From the NCBI RefSeq assembly GCF_900102545.1, contig NZ_FNBN01000007.1, positions 57,247 through 121,246 on the forward strand: DNA of 64,000 nucleotides, read 5' to 3'. The stretch is from Chitinophaga filiformis (lineage in GTDB: Bacteria > Bacteroidota > Bacteroidia > Chitinophagales > Chitinophagaceae). Of the stretch, positions 8,775 through 16,638 are shown one piece after another. The position numbers and the translations under genes are program-made. The notes below the pieces were generated by a model. That model was not told the origin of the DNA. It saw only the letters and a list, made by a program, of their open reading frames with translations, and did no database searches. How positions within the stretch are numbered: the stretch's first letter is position 1; the number at the start of each line of letters is the position of its first letter.

Positions 8775-10232
8775 CTAACTCATCCAGTTTACTCCCTCTT
8801 CGGGATTCCATTTGGTGGTACTCTTTTTTAGCTTTGTCCAGAACTCTATGGAGCTTTTGCCAGTGATATCGCCTACTCCGAATTTGCTTTCATTCCACCC
8901 TCCGAAAGAGAAGGGTTCACGGGGCACGGGCACTCCTACATTGACGCCGATCATTCCTGCGCTTGCCCTTTCGGCGATGTAACGCGCCATACCGCCGTTC
9001 TGTGTGAATACGGATGCTGCGTTGCCATAAGGATTAGCGTTTTCAATGACCAGTGCTTCATCCACGGTATTTGTGCGCATGATACTGATGACGGGTCCGA
9101 AGATCTCTTCTTTCGCCACTGCCATATCAGCGGTTACGTGGTCGATGACGGTAGGACCTACGTAGGTGCCATTTTCTTTACCGCTTACTTTTGCGCCACG
9201 GCCATCTACAAGAATTTTAGCGCCCTGGGCTTCGGCTTCGGTGATATATTTTTCTATTCTTTCTTTCGATTCTTTACTGATGACAGCGCCGAGGTTTTGT
9301 CCGGGGACGATCTTTTTTACTTCTTCGCAAACAAGATCTATGATATGATCTACCTGTCCGACGCCTATCATGGCCGATGCCGCCATACAACGTTGTCCGG
9401 CGCAACCGCTCATAGACGCGGCTACGTTCTGCGCGGTCATACCTGGCTTAGCGTCGGGTAATACTACGAGGTGGTTCTTTGCACCTCCCAGTGCCAGGCA
9501 GCGTTTCAGTGTCTGGGTAGCACGCTGGTAGACTATCTTCGCCACTTTGGTAGATCCTACAAATGATACGGCTTCTATGTCGGGATGATCGCAGATGGCG
9601 TTGACTACTTCGCTGTCGCCGTTGACGATGTTCAGCACTCCGTCAGGGAGTCCGGCTTCTTTGAGGAGTCGCGCGAGTATTCCTAAGCTAAGCGGCACCT
9701 TTTCCGACGGTTTTATGATCATACAATTGCCCAGGGCAATGGCGTTGGGGATGGTCCAGTTGGGTACCATTGCAGGGAAATTGAAGGGTACGATAGAGGC
9801 GACCACTCCCAGTGGTACATGGGCGGTGCGGCATTCTACGCCGGCGCTTACTTCCAGTACTTCTCCGGTGATCAGTTGCGGCAATGAAGTGGCGAATTCT
9901 GTCAGTTCAATACATTTTTCCACTTCGGCAATGGCTTCGCTCATTGTCTTGCCATTCTCTTCACTGACCAGTTCTGCGAGTTCCTGCAGGTGCTGTTCGA
10001 GCAGATATTTATATTTGAAGAAGACCTGTACTCTTTCTTTAATGGGCGTTTTACTCCATTTGGGAAATGCTGTTTTTGCGGCCTGTACTGCTTCGTCCAG
10101 ATCTGCTGCTGTGGAGCAGGGCATTTCTGCTAACATACTGCCATCTGATGGAGATATGATGTGGAGTGTACGTTGTGATACAACATCTTTAAAGCTTCCA
10201 TTGATGAAATTCCTGACCCGTTCGTATTTCAT
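8775..10232 (-). CDS. mmsA: CoA-acylating (methyl)malonate-semialdehyde dehydrogenase
   Basis: This 485-residue aldehyde dehydrogenase has N151 in PFNFP and the catalytic Cys C282 in GCAGQRCMAAS. The usual general-base Glu motif is replaced by LGGAKNH (about 248-254), as in CoA-dependent MmsA/IolA enzymes. It should convert malonate semialdehyde to acetyl-CoA, or methylmalonate semialdehyde from thymine to propionyl-CoA, with CO2 release and NADH formation. It is the first gene of the minus-strand operon, 27 bp before the aminotransferase, and diverges from an Lrp-type regulator. Valine or inositol catabolism are other known roles of the family, but the operon points to pyrimidines. Confidence 0.92.
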   Translation of the reverse strand: MKYERVRNFINGSFKDVVSQRTLHIISPSDGSMLAEMPCSTAADLDEAVQAAKTAFPKWSKTPIKERVQVFFKYKYLLEQHLQELAELVSEENGKTMSEAIAEVEKCIELTEFATSLPQLITGEVLEVSAGVECRTAHVPLGVVASIVPFNFPAMVPNWTIPNAIALGNCMIIKPSEKVPLSLGILARLLKEAGLPDGVLNIVNGDSEVVNAICDHPDIEAVSFVGSTKVAKIVYQRATQTLKRCLALGGAKNHLVVLPDAKPGMTAQNVAASMSGCAGQRCMAASAMIGVGQVDHIIDLVCEEVKKIVPGQNLGAVISKESKERIEKYITEAEAQGAKILVDGRGAKVSGKENGTYVGPTVIDHVTADMAVAKEEIFGPVISIMRTNTVDEALVIENANPYGNAASVFTQNGGMARYIAERASAGMIGVNVGVPVPREPFSFGGWNESKFGVGDITGKSSIEFWTKLKKSTTKWNPEEGVNWMS

Positions 10233-10297
10233 TGCCTTGGGGAGTTTGGGTTATGAATGCATTTTTTATACGATACCCTTAATTTACTGAAAAAAAT

Positions 10298-10314
10298 GTA
10301 CATTTAGTATGTAC
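10298..10314. promoter_or_regulatory. Candidate Lrp-type operator between mmsA and the divergent regulator
   Basis: The perfect inverted repeat GTACAT-TTAGT-ATGTAC lies in the 131-bp gap between divergent start codons, 66 bp from the mmsA start and 50 bp from the regulator start. Looser half-sites (GACATTT, GCACATTT) follow at 10320-10337, as often seen where Lrp/AsnC octamers bind arrays. The role is inferred from position and symmetry. Confidence 0.5.
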
Positions 10315-10363
10315 TTTCTGACATTTCTGCACATTTCACTTAACTCCTATATTCGAACTGGAA

Positions 10364-10849
10364 ATGGCAAAGACTAAATCCACTGATAAGCTTCCCCTGG
10401 ATGACCTTGATTTTTCTATCTTGACATACCTTCAACAGGATGGCAGGGTTTCTTTCACTATCATCGCTGAAAAGCTGAATGTTTCTATTGGGACGGTGCG
10501 GACTAGGTTTAACCGTCTTATTGAGGAAGGGACGATCAGTATTATCGGCAGGGTTGATCCTGAGAAAGTAGGGTTCCGGTCGTATGCGCATATTGCGGTG
10601 TATGTGAGGCCGGCGACGTTGAAGGAAGCTGTGGCGAAGCGGATTTCGGTGTTGCCGGAGGTGAGTTTTCTGGCGATGACGTCGGGGGCGTATGATCTGG
10701 AGGTGAATGTGATGTGCAGGGATAATGATCATCTGCTGGCGTTTGTTGATAAATTGTCGACGTTTGAGGGGGTGTATCAGACGAATACTACTATATATTT
10801 TAAGGTGTATAAGTATGCGCAGCCGGATTTGATGTTGTTGAAGTTTTGA
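10364..10849 (+). CDS. Lrp/AsnC family transcriptional regulator
   Basis: This 161-residue protein has an N-terminal winged HTH (about residues 12-65, with LDDLDFSILTYLQQDGRVSF and NVSIGTVRTRFNRL) and a C-terminal RAM effector domain (about 72-150). This is the standard layout and length of Lrp/AsnC proteins. It diverges from the pyrimidine operon with a perfect dyad in the shared promoter region. It is therefore probably the local regulator, perhaps sensing beta-alanine or another pathway amino acid. Similar Lrp-type proteins (PydR, PyrR-like) control pyrimidine catabolism elsewhere; that link is an inference here. Confidence 0.88.
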   Translation: MAKTKSTDKLPLDDLDFSILTYLQQDGRVSFTIIAEKLNVSIGTVRTRFNRLIEEGTISIIGRVDPEKVGFRSYAHIAVYVRPATLKEAVAKRISVLPEVSFLAMTSGAYDLEVNVMCRDNDHLLAFVDKLSTFEGVYQTNTTIYFKVYKYAQPDLMLLKF

Positions 10850-10933
10850 TTGAGTTTTGCGAATTGGTTTTTGCAGATTGAGTTTTGCAGATTGGTGCGG
10901 ATTTTTGATTGACTGGGTTGGGGAATAGCGCGC

Positions 10934-11081
10934 GGTTTGAGTGTGGGACTGCGGGCTGTACCCTTTTCGAGCCCTTACTATTGGGCTTTATCAAGCGTAG
11001 GGGCTTGGGAATATGTATTAAACCCCTGTCAAGCGTGTGGACGCTCTCAAAGGCTAAGGCCCTCCGTCTCCACCTCAAACC
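10934..11081. repeat. Large palindromic intergenic element, copy A
   Basis: A 148-bp imperfect palindrome begins GGTTTGAG and ends CTCAAACC. The inner arm at 10953-10971 pairs with 11044-11062. The central part holds GGGCTTTATCAAGCG and ATTAAACCCCTG. Copy B at 63168-63314 aligns along its whole length (147 bp), and copy C at 53104-53284 shares the plan and core. It lies between the convergent regulator (ends 10849) and protease (ends 11261) genes. No ORF or transposase is present. It could be a MITE- or ERIC-like repeat or the DNA of a structured RNA. Confidence 0.8.
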
Positions 11082-11164
11082 GGCTTGTACTTGCGAGTGG
11101 TTGTGGGTGGTTGGCGTTCCGCGGTTCCTGCCATCAAAGCAGAGGTTGCACTCCTCTATAGACA

Positions 11165-11277
11165 CAAGGGTACCTATACGGAGCTGATTGTAGCGAATAG
11201 TTCCGTCCTGTCTATTGTTCCTGTACCTGGAACTGATTATAGTGAATGATTCCTTCCTTTCTATTGTTCCTGCTTTT
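11165..11277. repeat. Degenerate two-hairpin repeat followed by a 49-bp tandem duplication at the protease 3' end
   Basis: CAAGGGTACCTATACGGAGC and the following TGATTG resemble the second hairpin and tail of the two-hairpin repeat. Two copies of a 49-bp unit follow, starting at 11180 (GGAGCTGATTGTAGCGAATA) and 11229 (GGAACTGATTATAGTGAATG). Both contain TCTATTGTTCCTG, and the second copy includes the protease stop codon (11261-11263). The first copy looks like a duplicate of that gene end. Confidence 0.65.
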
Positions 11278-12340
11278 GTGGAGTTGGTGATACAACATTG
11301 GAGGGCGAGAAATTGATGCTGATGTTCATGGCTTCAACAACGTCGGCTATGTGGTTGGCAAGGGTGATCTGGGGTCTTGCATTACCGTTGCTGGCGAAGA
11401 GGAGGCCGATGATGTTGTTGTGGATGTCGATGATGACGGAGCCGGAGTCTCCTTTGTCAGAGAAATGCTCATCACGGTTTATCGGCTGAATGGCGATCTG
11501 GCCGGTGAAGGTGCGGTTGGCACCTTCTATGGGGAAGGTGGTGACGGGGTAATTGATGTCGACTATTCTGCCTTCTGTACGTCCGGACACCTCTCCTACT
11601 TTAAAGACTGTTTGTCCGGCGATGGCGGTGGCCTGACCGAGGATGACGTTTTGTTCGGGTCTGCCGTTCAGACAAAGTCCGTTGATTTCGTTGAGGTATT
11701 GCGCGTCTCCGTTAATGCGGGGGTAGTCAATTACTGCGATCGCTGCATCCACTTTGTTGTTGATGGTGGCTTTGATGATGGTACCGACAGCATTGACGTC
11801 GTCTTTTGGGTGGTATGGTAATGCTGAGAGATTTATATCGGGTACTGCGGGAGCCGGCTGGTATATTCTGTCGCCCACTTTTGCGTTGTTGGCCATCATT
11901 ACATGCCAGTTGCTTAATATCACTGGTTTGCCTGTTTCGTTATCTGTTGCCAGGCATCCCAGTGTACCGTGGGCTATTTCGTTGCCGAAGTTTTCCGGAT
12001 CCTGTACTACAATGCGATTTGTTATCTGAATACCGCCGCGGAGGGGGCGGTAAGTTTTTTCATCCATGCTGGCTTTAAAGTCGGGAATGATATTTACATC
12101 TGTAGGGATGCCATTGATCTCTGAGGGTAACACTTCGTGTGCAGGCAGCTGACTGTTGTCCTTTTTCTCTACGACGTATATCCGGATACAAAGTGTATCT
12201 GTGATATGTCCGTTTACTTCTTTTAAGCCAATGCTGACGTGATGTACACCGGGAATTTTGAGCAATAGGTCTTCTACCCCGCTTTTCAGCATGTCCTGAA
12301 TCATTTCGTTTTCCCGTTGCAGTTGTTCTCTCGATTTCAT
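11261..12340 (-). CDS. Trypsin-fold serine protease-like protein without signal peptide
   Basis: This 359-residue protein has a chymotrypsin-like domain at about residues 105-345. The candidate triad is H146 in ILSNWHVM, D198 in KVDAAIAVID (D205 is a weaker alternative) and S299 in GDSGSV. An N-terminal region of about 90 residues (GVEDLLLKIPGVHHVSIGLK) looks like a small alpha/beta domain. There is no signal peptide or membrane segment, so it probably acts in the cytoplasm or is a fusion-type effector. The last codons lie inside a 49-bp tandem duplication. The substrate is unknown; similar proteins are usually labelled hypothetical or S1-like peptidase. The protease fold is well supported, actual activity is not shown. 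Confidence 0.7.
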   Translation of the reverse strand: MKSREQLQRENEMIQDMLKSGVEDLLLKIPGVHHVSIGLKEVNGHITDTLCIRIYVVEKKDNSQLPAHEVLPSEINGIPTDVNIIPDFKASMDEKTYRPLRGGIQITNRIVVQDPENFGNEIAHGTLGCLATDNETGKPVILSNWHVMMANNAKVGDRIYQPAPAVPDINLSALPYHPKDDVNAVGTIIKATINNKVDAAIAVIDYPRINGDAQYLNEINGLCLNGRPEQNVILGQATAIAGQTVFKVGEVSGRTEGRIVDINYPVTTFPIEGANRTFTGQIAIQPINRDEHFSDKGDSGSVIIDIHNNIIGLLFASNGNARPQITLANHIADVVEAMNISINFSPSNVVSPTPQKQEQ

Positions 12341-12958
12341 ACTTTATTGATTTTGTCTAATGATTTTGTCTAAAGATCGGTATTCGGTGATTGTGTTGCA
12401 AGTGTGTGTGATGAAAGTCTGTGAAACTGATGTTAAATTCCTGAATTATGAAGCTCCGCGTGTACATACCTGGTTATAAATACCGGATTATGAACGTGCC
12501 GCTCCGGGATACAAACCGGATTAATAAACCCGGGACTATATGCTTCCTGGCCGGTGATAAACCGGATCATACGAGCCGGAATTATGAACGCGTACTGATA
12601 GTAAGGTCCTGGAAAACACCTGACTCTCCCAGAAGAATCAGGTTATCTTCTATTTGAGGGTACCAGGCAGCGTTGCACATAGCAGTCTGTTTTCAGGAAT
12701 TGTTCTCTTTTCAGAAATTATTCCTTCGCGTCATCACAACGCTCCTTCAAAGGTGTGGAGGGAGAAATCTTCATAGAAGTGTTTTTTGGGGTACTTAATT
12801 TCCGTTGAAAGGATGCTGCTTTTTCAAAAATATACTGTTCACTATGTTAGACTATTTGGGGCATTCTTCAGTATCCTCTCTATAGCAAACTACGACATTT
12901 TCTTCAGAAATCAAATCAGTCAAATTGGGATTAAGTGTCATTTATGCGTAAAACATAA
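12341..12958. other. Intergenic stretch without recognised gene
   Basis: About 620 bp lie between the divergent protease and reductase starts. At 12440-12660 there are loosely repeated bits such as ACCGGATTATGAACG, AACCGGATTAATAAA and AACCGGATCATACGAG, probably a decayed repeat. A plus-strand frame of 69 codons here has no recognisable features. I see no RNA gene. Confidence 0.6.
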
Positions 12959-12988
12959 TTGGCATTTCGGAAATCTCCGATATATTTG
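12959..12988 (+). promoter_or_regulatory. Bacteroidota-type promoter of the ene-reductase gene
   Basis: TTGG at 12959-12962 and TATATTTG at 12981-12988 match the -33 TTG and -7 TAnnTTTG elements of the Bacteroidota primary sigma factor, with 18 nt between them. The gene starts at 13042, giving a leader of about 45 nt. Confidence 0.65.
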
Positions 12989-13041
12989 CCTTGAAATTCT
13001 CTTATCCCTATTGGGTCAACATACATATAAACGTAAACAGA

Positions 13042-14142
13042 ATGAGTAATCTGAGCTTATTTAAGCCTTTCAGCCTTAAGTCGCTGAATATAAAGAACAG
13101 GATTGTAATGGCTCCCATGACGAGGTCATTTTCACCAAACGGCGTTCCCGGAGACAACGTAGCCGCCTATTACCGCCGTCGTGCGGAGGGTGAGGTTGGA
13201 TTGATCCTGTCTGAGGGTACGGTGATCAATCGTCCTGCATCTTCTAATGATCCTAATATACCCCGTTTTCATGGGGAGAGTGCCCTGCATGGCTGGCAAC
13301 AGGTCATCAATGGGGTACATGCTGCTGGCGGTAGCATGGGACCACAGATATGGCATCAGGGAGTAATGGACAATCACCATTCCGGCTGGCTGCCGCTTAC
13401 ACCTTTTGAGGGTCCTTCGGGTATTAACAGACCGGATAATACAAATGGTATTGCGATGTCGGAAAAGAATATTGCTGATACCATTAAAGCTTTCGGTGAT
13501 GCTGCTGCAGATGCTAAAAGCCTGGGATATGACTGTGTTGAGATACATGGTGCGCATAACTACCTGATCGATCAGTTCTTCTCTGCAAATACAAATCTGC
13601 GTACAGACAGTTATGGTGGTCAGACATTGGCGGCGCGGACGAAATTTGCTGTAGAGGTAATTAAAGAAGTGCGGAGGCGTGTGGGGGATGATTTTGCTAT
13701 CATCATCCGTTTATCGCAGTGGAAGCCTTATGCTTACGACAGCAAAATGGCTGCTACTCAGGCAGAATTGGAATCCTGGCTGCAGCCTATGGCTGATGCG
13801 GGTGTGGATATTTTCCATTGTTCACAGCGCCGTTTCTGGGAGCCGGAGTTTGAAGGTTCTGATCTGAATTTTGCCGGATGGGCGAAGAAGCTTACCGGTA
13901 AAGCAACTATTACTGTTGGTTCTGTTGGGTTGAGCGGAGAGTTCCTTGCGGCGTTTAAAGGTGAGAGTTCATCGCCAAGTTCATTGGATGAACTGATACG
14001 CAGATTTGACAGAGGGGATTTTGACCTGGTGGCCGTTGGAAGGCCTATTCTTGCGGATCCGAACTGGGTGAAGAAGATTAAGGAAGGAAGAACAGAGGAA
14101 CTGAAAGGATTTTCGAAAGAAGCATTAATGGAACTATTGTAG
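13042..14142 (+). CDS. Old Yellow Enzyme family NADH:flavin oxidoreductase
   Basis: This 366-residue FMN barrel begins SLFKPFSLKSLNIKNRIVMA with APMTRSF, the usual start of OYE-type ene-reductases. Other family marks are the flavin/substrate segment IWHQG (about 103-107), VEIHGAHNYLIDQFFS (H169 and H172) with N.R.D.YGG, and the phosphate-binding end VGRPILADPNW. It probably reduces activated C=C bonds of enones or similar compounds with NAD(P)H. The open frame extends 17 codons upstream, but the ATG at 13042 follows the clear promoter and gives the family N-terminus. It stands alone, with a terminator after it. Confidence 0.88.
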   Translation: MSNLSLFKPFSLKSLNIKNRIVMAPMTRSFSPNGVPGDNVAAYYRRRAEGEVGLILSEGTVINRPASSNDPNIPRFHGESALHGWQQVINGVHAAGGSMGPQIWHQGVMDNHHSGWLPLTPFEGPSGINRPDNTNGIAMSEKNIADTIKAFGDAAADAKSLGYDCVEIHGAHNYLIDQFFSANTNLRTDSYGGQTLAARTKFAVEVIKEVRRRVGDDFAIIIRLSQWKPYAYDSKMAATQAELESWLQPMADAGVDIFHCSQRRFWEPEFEGSDLNFAGWAKKLTGKATITVGSVGLSGEFLAAFKGESSSPSSLDELIRRFDRGDFDLVAVGRPILADPNWVKKIKEGRTEELKGFSKEALMELL

Positions 14143-14165
14143 TTGTAGTTGTTAGTATAAAAAAG

Positions 14166-14194
14166 GCGCCCTGGTGGATACCGGGGCGCTGTTT
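14166..14194 (+). terminator. Terminator after the ene-reductase gene
   Basis: GCGCCC at 14166-14171 pairs with GGGCGC at 14184-14189, followed by TGTTT. It lies 24 bp after the reductase stop and before a convergent gene, and A-rich sequence on the other side could make it bidirectional. Confidence 0.6.
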
Positions 14195-14250
14195 CTGTCA
14201 TGAATAATTAAACCAATACCCCAAATTATGTTGGCATAGTTTGGTTACCC

Positions 14251-14907
14251 TCAAACTACGATTCTCTGACTTTCCATTGCTGGAGTCAATTTCTTTATAA
14301 CATTAGGTGCAGATATAAATTCCGGCAGCTCCCGCAACTTATGGAGACGATTAATTACGGGGCCGACCGGCATATCACGGACAGAAAAAGAAGCTATACA
14401 CGCAGCGAAGTTTGTCTCTCCCAGGAGGTGTAACAGCAATAGGTTTGCTGTATTATAGAGCTCCTCTGACTGCATTGTTTTCTTGGATGCCTTTATATAC
14501 AAACAGAGATCCAATAAGCCGCAACGTTTATTATTCCGCCGTGCCGTAAAGTAAATATTGTCGGGATGTAATAACACACCCTGGTAGGAAAATCCCTCGG
14601 GCACCTGCGTCTGAGATATAAAATTGATAAAGTTCCAGTTATCTGTTAAAGGCGCATGGTGCGTAAGTAGCATCACATCCTCCAGCAAATCTGCATTTCC
14701 TTTTGCCGTTATTGTCAATTGAGGGCGGCGGCCCCGTGTAAAGTTTAATGAAAACCCCAGTTCTTCAGAGTATTTTTGTAACTCGGTGATTAACTCGTCT
14801 AACAATCTTTCCTTTTCACTTTCTTTTGCTTTGTGTAAATTCAGGTAGACCTCCTCGTTAGACATAAACCACTCCCAAAATGATTTTGCTGCTTTTATTT
14901 TAGACAT
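14251..14907 (-). CDS. Conserved hypothetical cytoplasmic protein
   Basis: The start chosen is the ATG at 14907, giving 218 residues beginning MSKIKAAKSFWEWFMSNEE; the frame opens nine codons earlier at 14934. The FWEWF..NE start, a short coiled segment (about 20-50) and a central region on LTITAKGNADLLEDV and TDNWNFINF resemble a family of uncharacterised Bacteroidota proteins. I have no function for it. It has no signal peptide or membrane helix. It is convergent with the ene-reductase and monocistronic as far as can be seen. Confidence 0.6.
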   Translation of the reverse strand: MSKIKAAKSFWEWFMSNEEVYLNLHKAKESEKERLLDELITELQKYSEELGFSLNFTRGRRPQLTITAKGNADLLEDVMLLTHHAPLTDNWNFINFISQTQVPEGFSYQGVLLHPDNIYFTARRNNKRCGLLDLCLYIKASKKTMQSEELYNTANLLLLHLLGETNFAACIASFSVRDMPVGPVINRLHKLRELPEFISAPNVIKKLTPAMESQRIVV

Positions 14908-15057
14908 TTTATTTAACTTTTTTGTGATCAACATTTACTTCTTTACGCCGGCGAATTCAGTTGTATTTACAGTTTCAAAATTAGATAAGGCGTTGATAAG
15001 AGAGATAAAAAAACGCGTCGTAATATCCACAGAAAAAGAAGAGTTGTTCATATTACA

Positions 15058-15103
15058 TGGGTCATTTTTGGTCTTGTGAGATGATTACGTGGACCATTTT
15101 TGG
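15058..15103. mobile_element. Possible solo IS21-like terminal repeats
   Basis: TGGGTCATTTTTGG (15058-15071) is repeated as TGGACCATTTTTGG (15090-15103). IS21-family ends typically carry two or three such direct repeats near the tip. No istA is present and no partner end was found in the window. The ATPase gene at 15303 is related in fold to IstB but is not a standard IstB. A remnant is possible; chance similarity is not excluded. Confidence 0.3.
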
Positions 15104-15237
15104 CCCGCGTAACCATGCTTTTGCCATGCTATTTTTGTGTCCTCTATGGTTTTTGCCCGATAAATAGGCATTTGCTGCCGGCCGTTGGAATTCGTGTTAT
15201 GAAAGCTCCAACATCTTCAGGGGACATTTTTATGAAA

Positions 15238-15270
15238 TAAAAAAGACCCGGCAAAATACCAGGTCTTCTT
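15238..15270 (-). terminator. Terminator after the ATPase gene
   Basis: Read on the minus strand, AAGACC and GGTCTT (15262-15267 with 15243-15248) form a stem with a 13-nt loop, followed by a T-run from the AATAAAAAAG on the plus strand. It lies about 35 bp after the stop of the gene ending at 15303. Confidence 0.65.
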
Positions 15271-15302
15271 AGTTTTTAAACTAAAAGATAAACTTAAAAT
15301 CA

Positions 15303-15977
15303 CTATCTCTTATCCCGTGATTCCGGATGAAATGCAATTAGATTAAACATTGCACGCATGCGGCTTCTTACCTGCGGACCGTATGTTTCTTCGAGTTCTT
15401 CGGCGTTCTTGTTTGTAGTGGCAAACGTGACCATTCTGTAATTAATCATCAAATCGTACCGGGACAGTAATATTTCTCTCATGACATTGAAATTATTTCC
15501 CCAGTAATTAACCGTTGATTCCATCCCAAGATCATCAAAGCAATAAGCACGTGGAGTCGAAGTACGAGGTTCGAAGGACCTACTGCTATATTTCTGTAGA
15601 ATGTCAAATCCGAAATTACCATATTCAAAGCAGATGTCACGGCAAGACCTGATGATCGGTTTGTAAGCAGGTAAAGCGAGCAACCTCAAAATTCTGATCA
15701 GGGACGTTTTACCGCAGCCAATAGGGCCTGTGAGTAAAAGTCCTTTGTTCAGATCTATTCTTTCTGCTGCAGCGACATCTTCATCACGCAGGAAATATGT
15801 CAATAGTTTAGTGATGACCGGTCTGTCGATATCGTCAATCTCAAACTTGCTGCCATAATATTCCTTTCCTTTTGCGGCAACACGTTTGATCATATCGTAA
15901 TAGTCATAATGGCTGACCGTAATCTTTGATTGTTGAGACTGAGGATTGTTCAGTTCTGGTGTTTGCTGATTTCGCAT
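15303..15977 (-). CDS. DnaC/IstB-like P-loop ATPase
   Basis: This 224-residue AAA-type ATPase has Walker A GPIGCGKT at 84-91 and Walker B CFDDLG at 146-151, followed by a sensor-like TFATTNKN and a terminal arginine-rich segment (QVRSRMRAMFN). The layout is that of helicase loaders (DnaC) and IstB transposition ATPases. The N-terminal 30 residues overlap the end of the upstream gene by 74 bp; an internal ATG (about 15893) is a possible alternative start. Paired with an HTH protein of DnaD-like type, it looks like a replication-initiation module of a plasmid, phage or integrated element. No integrase or relaxase is nearby. Confidence 0.75.
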   Translation of the reverse strand: MRNQQTPELNNPQSQQSKITVSHYDYYDMIKRVAAKGKEYYGSKFEIDDIDRPVITKLLTYFLRDEDVAAAERIDLNKGLLLTGPIGCGKTSLIRILRLLALPAYKPIIRSCRDICFEYGNFGFDILQKYSSRSFEPRTSTPRAYCFDDLGMESTVNYWGNNFNVMREILLSRYDLMINYRMVTFATTNKNAEELEETYGPQVRSRMRAMFNLIAFHPESRDKR

Positions 15978-16638
15978 TTATAACGGGTTTTATAGAGGGA
16001 GTATTTTCGATCCATTTGTTAGCGGCTGCTTTCCAATCGAGAATTGGATTACCGCCCAGCAACCAGCCTGTGGCCTGATTGTGGTAGAAGAACTTGATTG
16101 CCTCGGTGCGGAGTTGTCCGATGGCAAGAAAGAATGCTATTACTTCTTCTATTTTTGGAACAGTCATTTTCGGGTATGCCTCTCCTGTTTGACTCCCTGT
16201 TTTATTATTATTATTTAATTGTTTATTTATATACCGGCCCAAACTTGGGTCGCTATGGGGGGCAGAATTGCCATCTATATGTGGACTGATTTCGGTATAG
16301 GTAGAGGAACAATTTTGGTCTGAGTGTGTCCCATTTCTGGCCAGGGGTAACATGGTAATGGCGCTTGGGATAAAGGGGGCTTTGGAAGGCTTGTAGATAA
16401 TGTAATTAAAATCGTGTAATTCTCTGAGGCACTTGACGTAGGTAGATTTAGAGCCGATCCTGCACCATCGCAAGACTTCTTCTTTTTTGACCTGGATAGG
16501 ATTTTCAAATCGTCGTTCGTTCCAGATCCTGAATAATGCAAGGTAGAGACTGATGTGGTTCGCGTGCAATCGCGAGTCTGCATCTATCGCGAGATAAAAA
16601 TCATTCTGATGGCGGATAAAATTGACTGAGTTTTTCAT
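15904..16638 (-). CDS. HTH/DnaD-like replication-type protein
   Basis: This 244-residue protein has an N-terminal winged-helix region (about 25-85: LALFRIWNERRF, KKEEVLRWCRIGSKSTYVKC) of the kind seen in replication initiators. A low-complexity linker with NNNNK follows. The C-terminal helical segment (about 160-215: EEVIAFFLAIGQLRTEAIKF, GWLLGGNPILDWKAAANKWI) resembles DnaD-type tails in phage replication proteins. It overlaps the ATPase gene downstream, so the two are probably translated together. Several plus-strand frames overlap it and look like shadows. Assignment is by layout, not by a firm family match. Confidence 0.6.
   Translation of the reverse strand: MKNSVNFIRHQNDFYLAIDADSRLHANHISLYLALFRIWNERRFENPIQVKKEEVLRWCRIGSKSTYVKCLRELHDFNYIIYKPSKAPFIPSAITMLPLARNGTHSDQNCSSTYTEISPHIDGNSAPHSDPSLGRYINKQLNNNNKTGSQTGEAYPKMTVPKIEEVIAFFLAIGQLRTEAIKFFYHNQATGWLLGGNPILDWKAAANKWIENTPSIKPVINAKSANTRTEQSSVSTIKDYGQPL

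Noticed and set aside
10340..10732. Minus-strand frame of 130 codons opposite the Lrp-type gene
   Set aside because: Fully antisense to a convincing regulator gene; composition (His/Arg/Pro) is that of a shadow frame.
10934..11081. Retron-type msr/msd RNA for the palindromic element
   Set aside because: The inverted ends fit loosely, but no reverse transcriptase gene is near any of the three copies.
12448..12657. 69-codon plus-strand frame in the 12.4 kb gap
   Set aside because: It lies in decayed ACCGGATTATGAA-type repeats, with no promoter and no recognisable motif.
14935..15302. Intact insertion sequence
   Set aside because: Only short paired repeats are present; there is no transposase gene and no second end.
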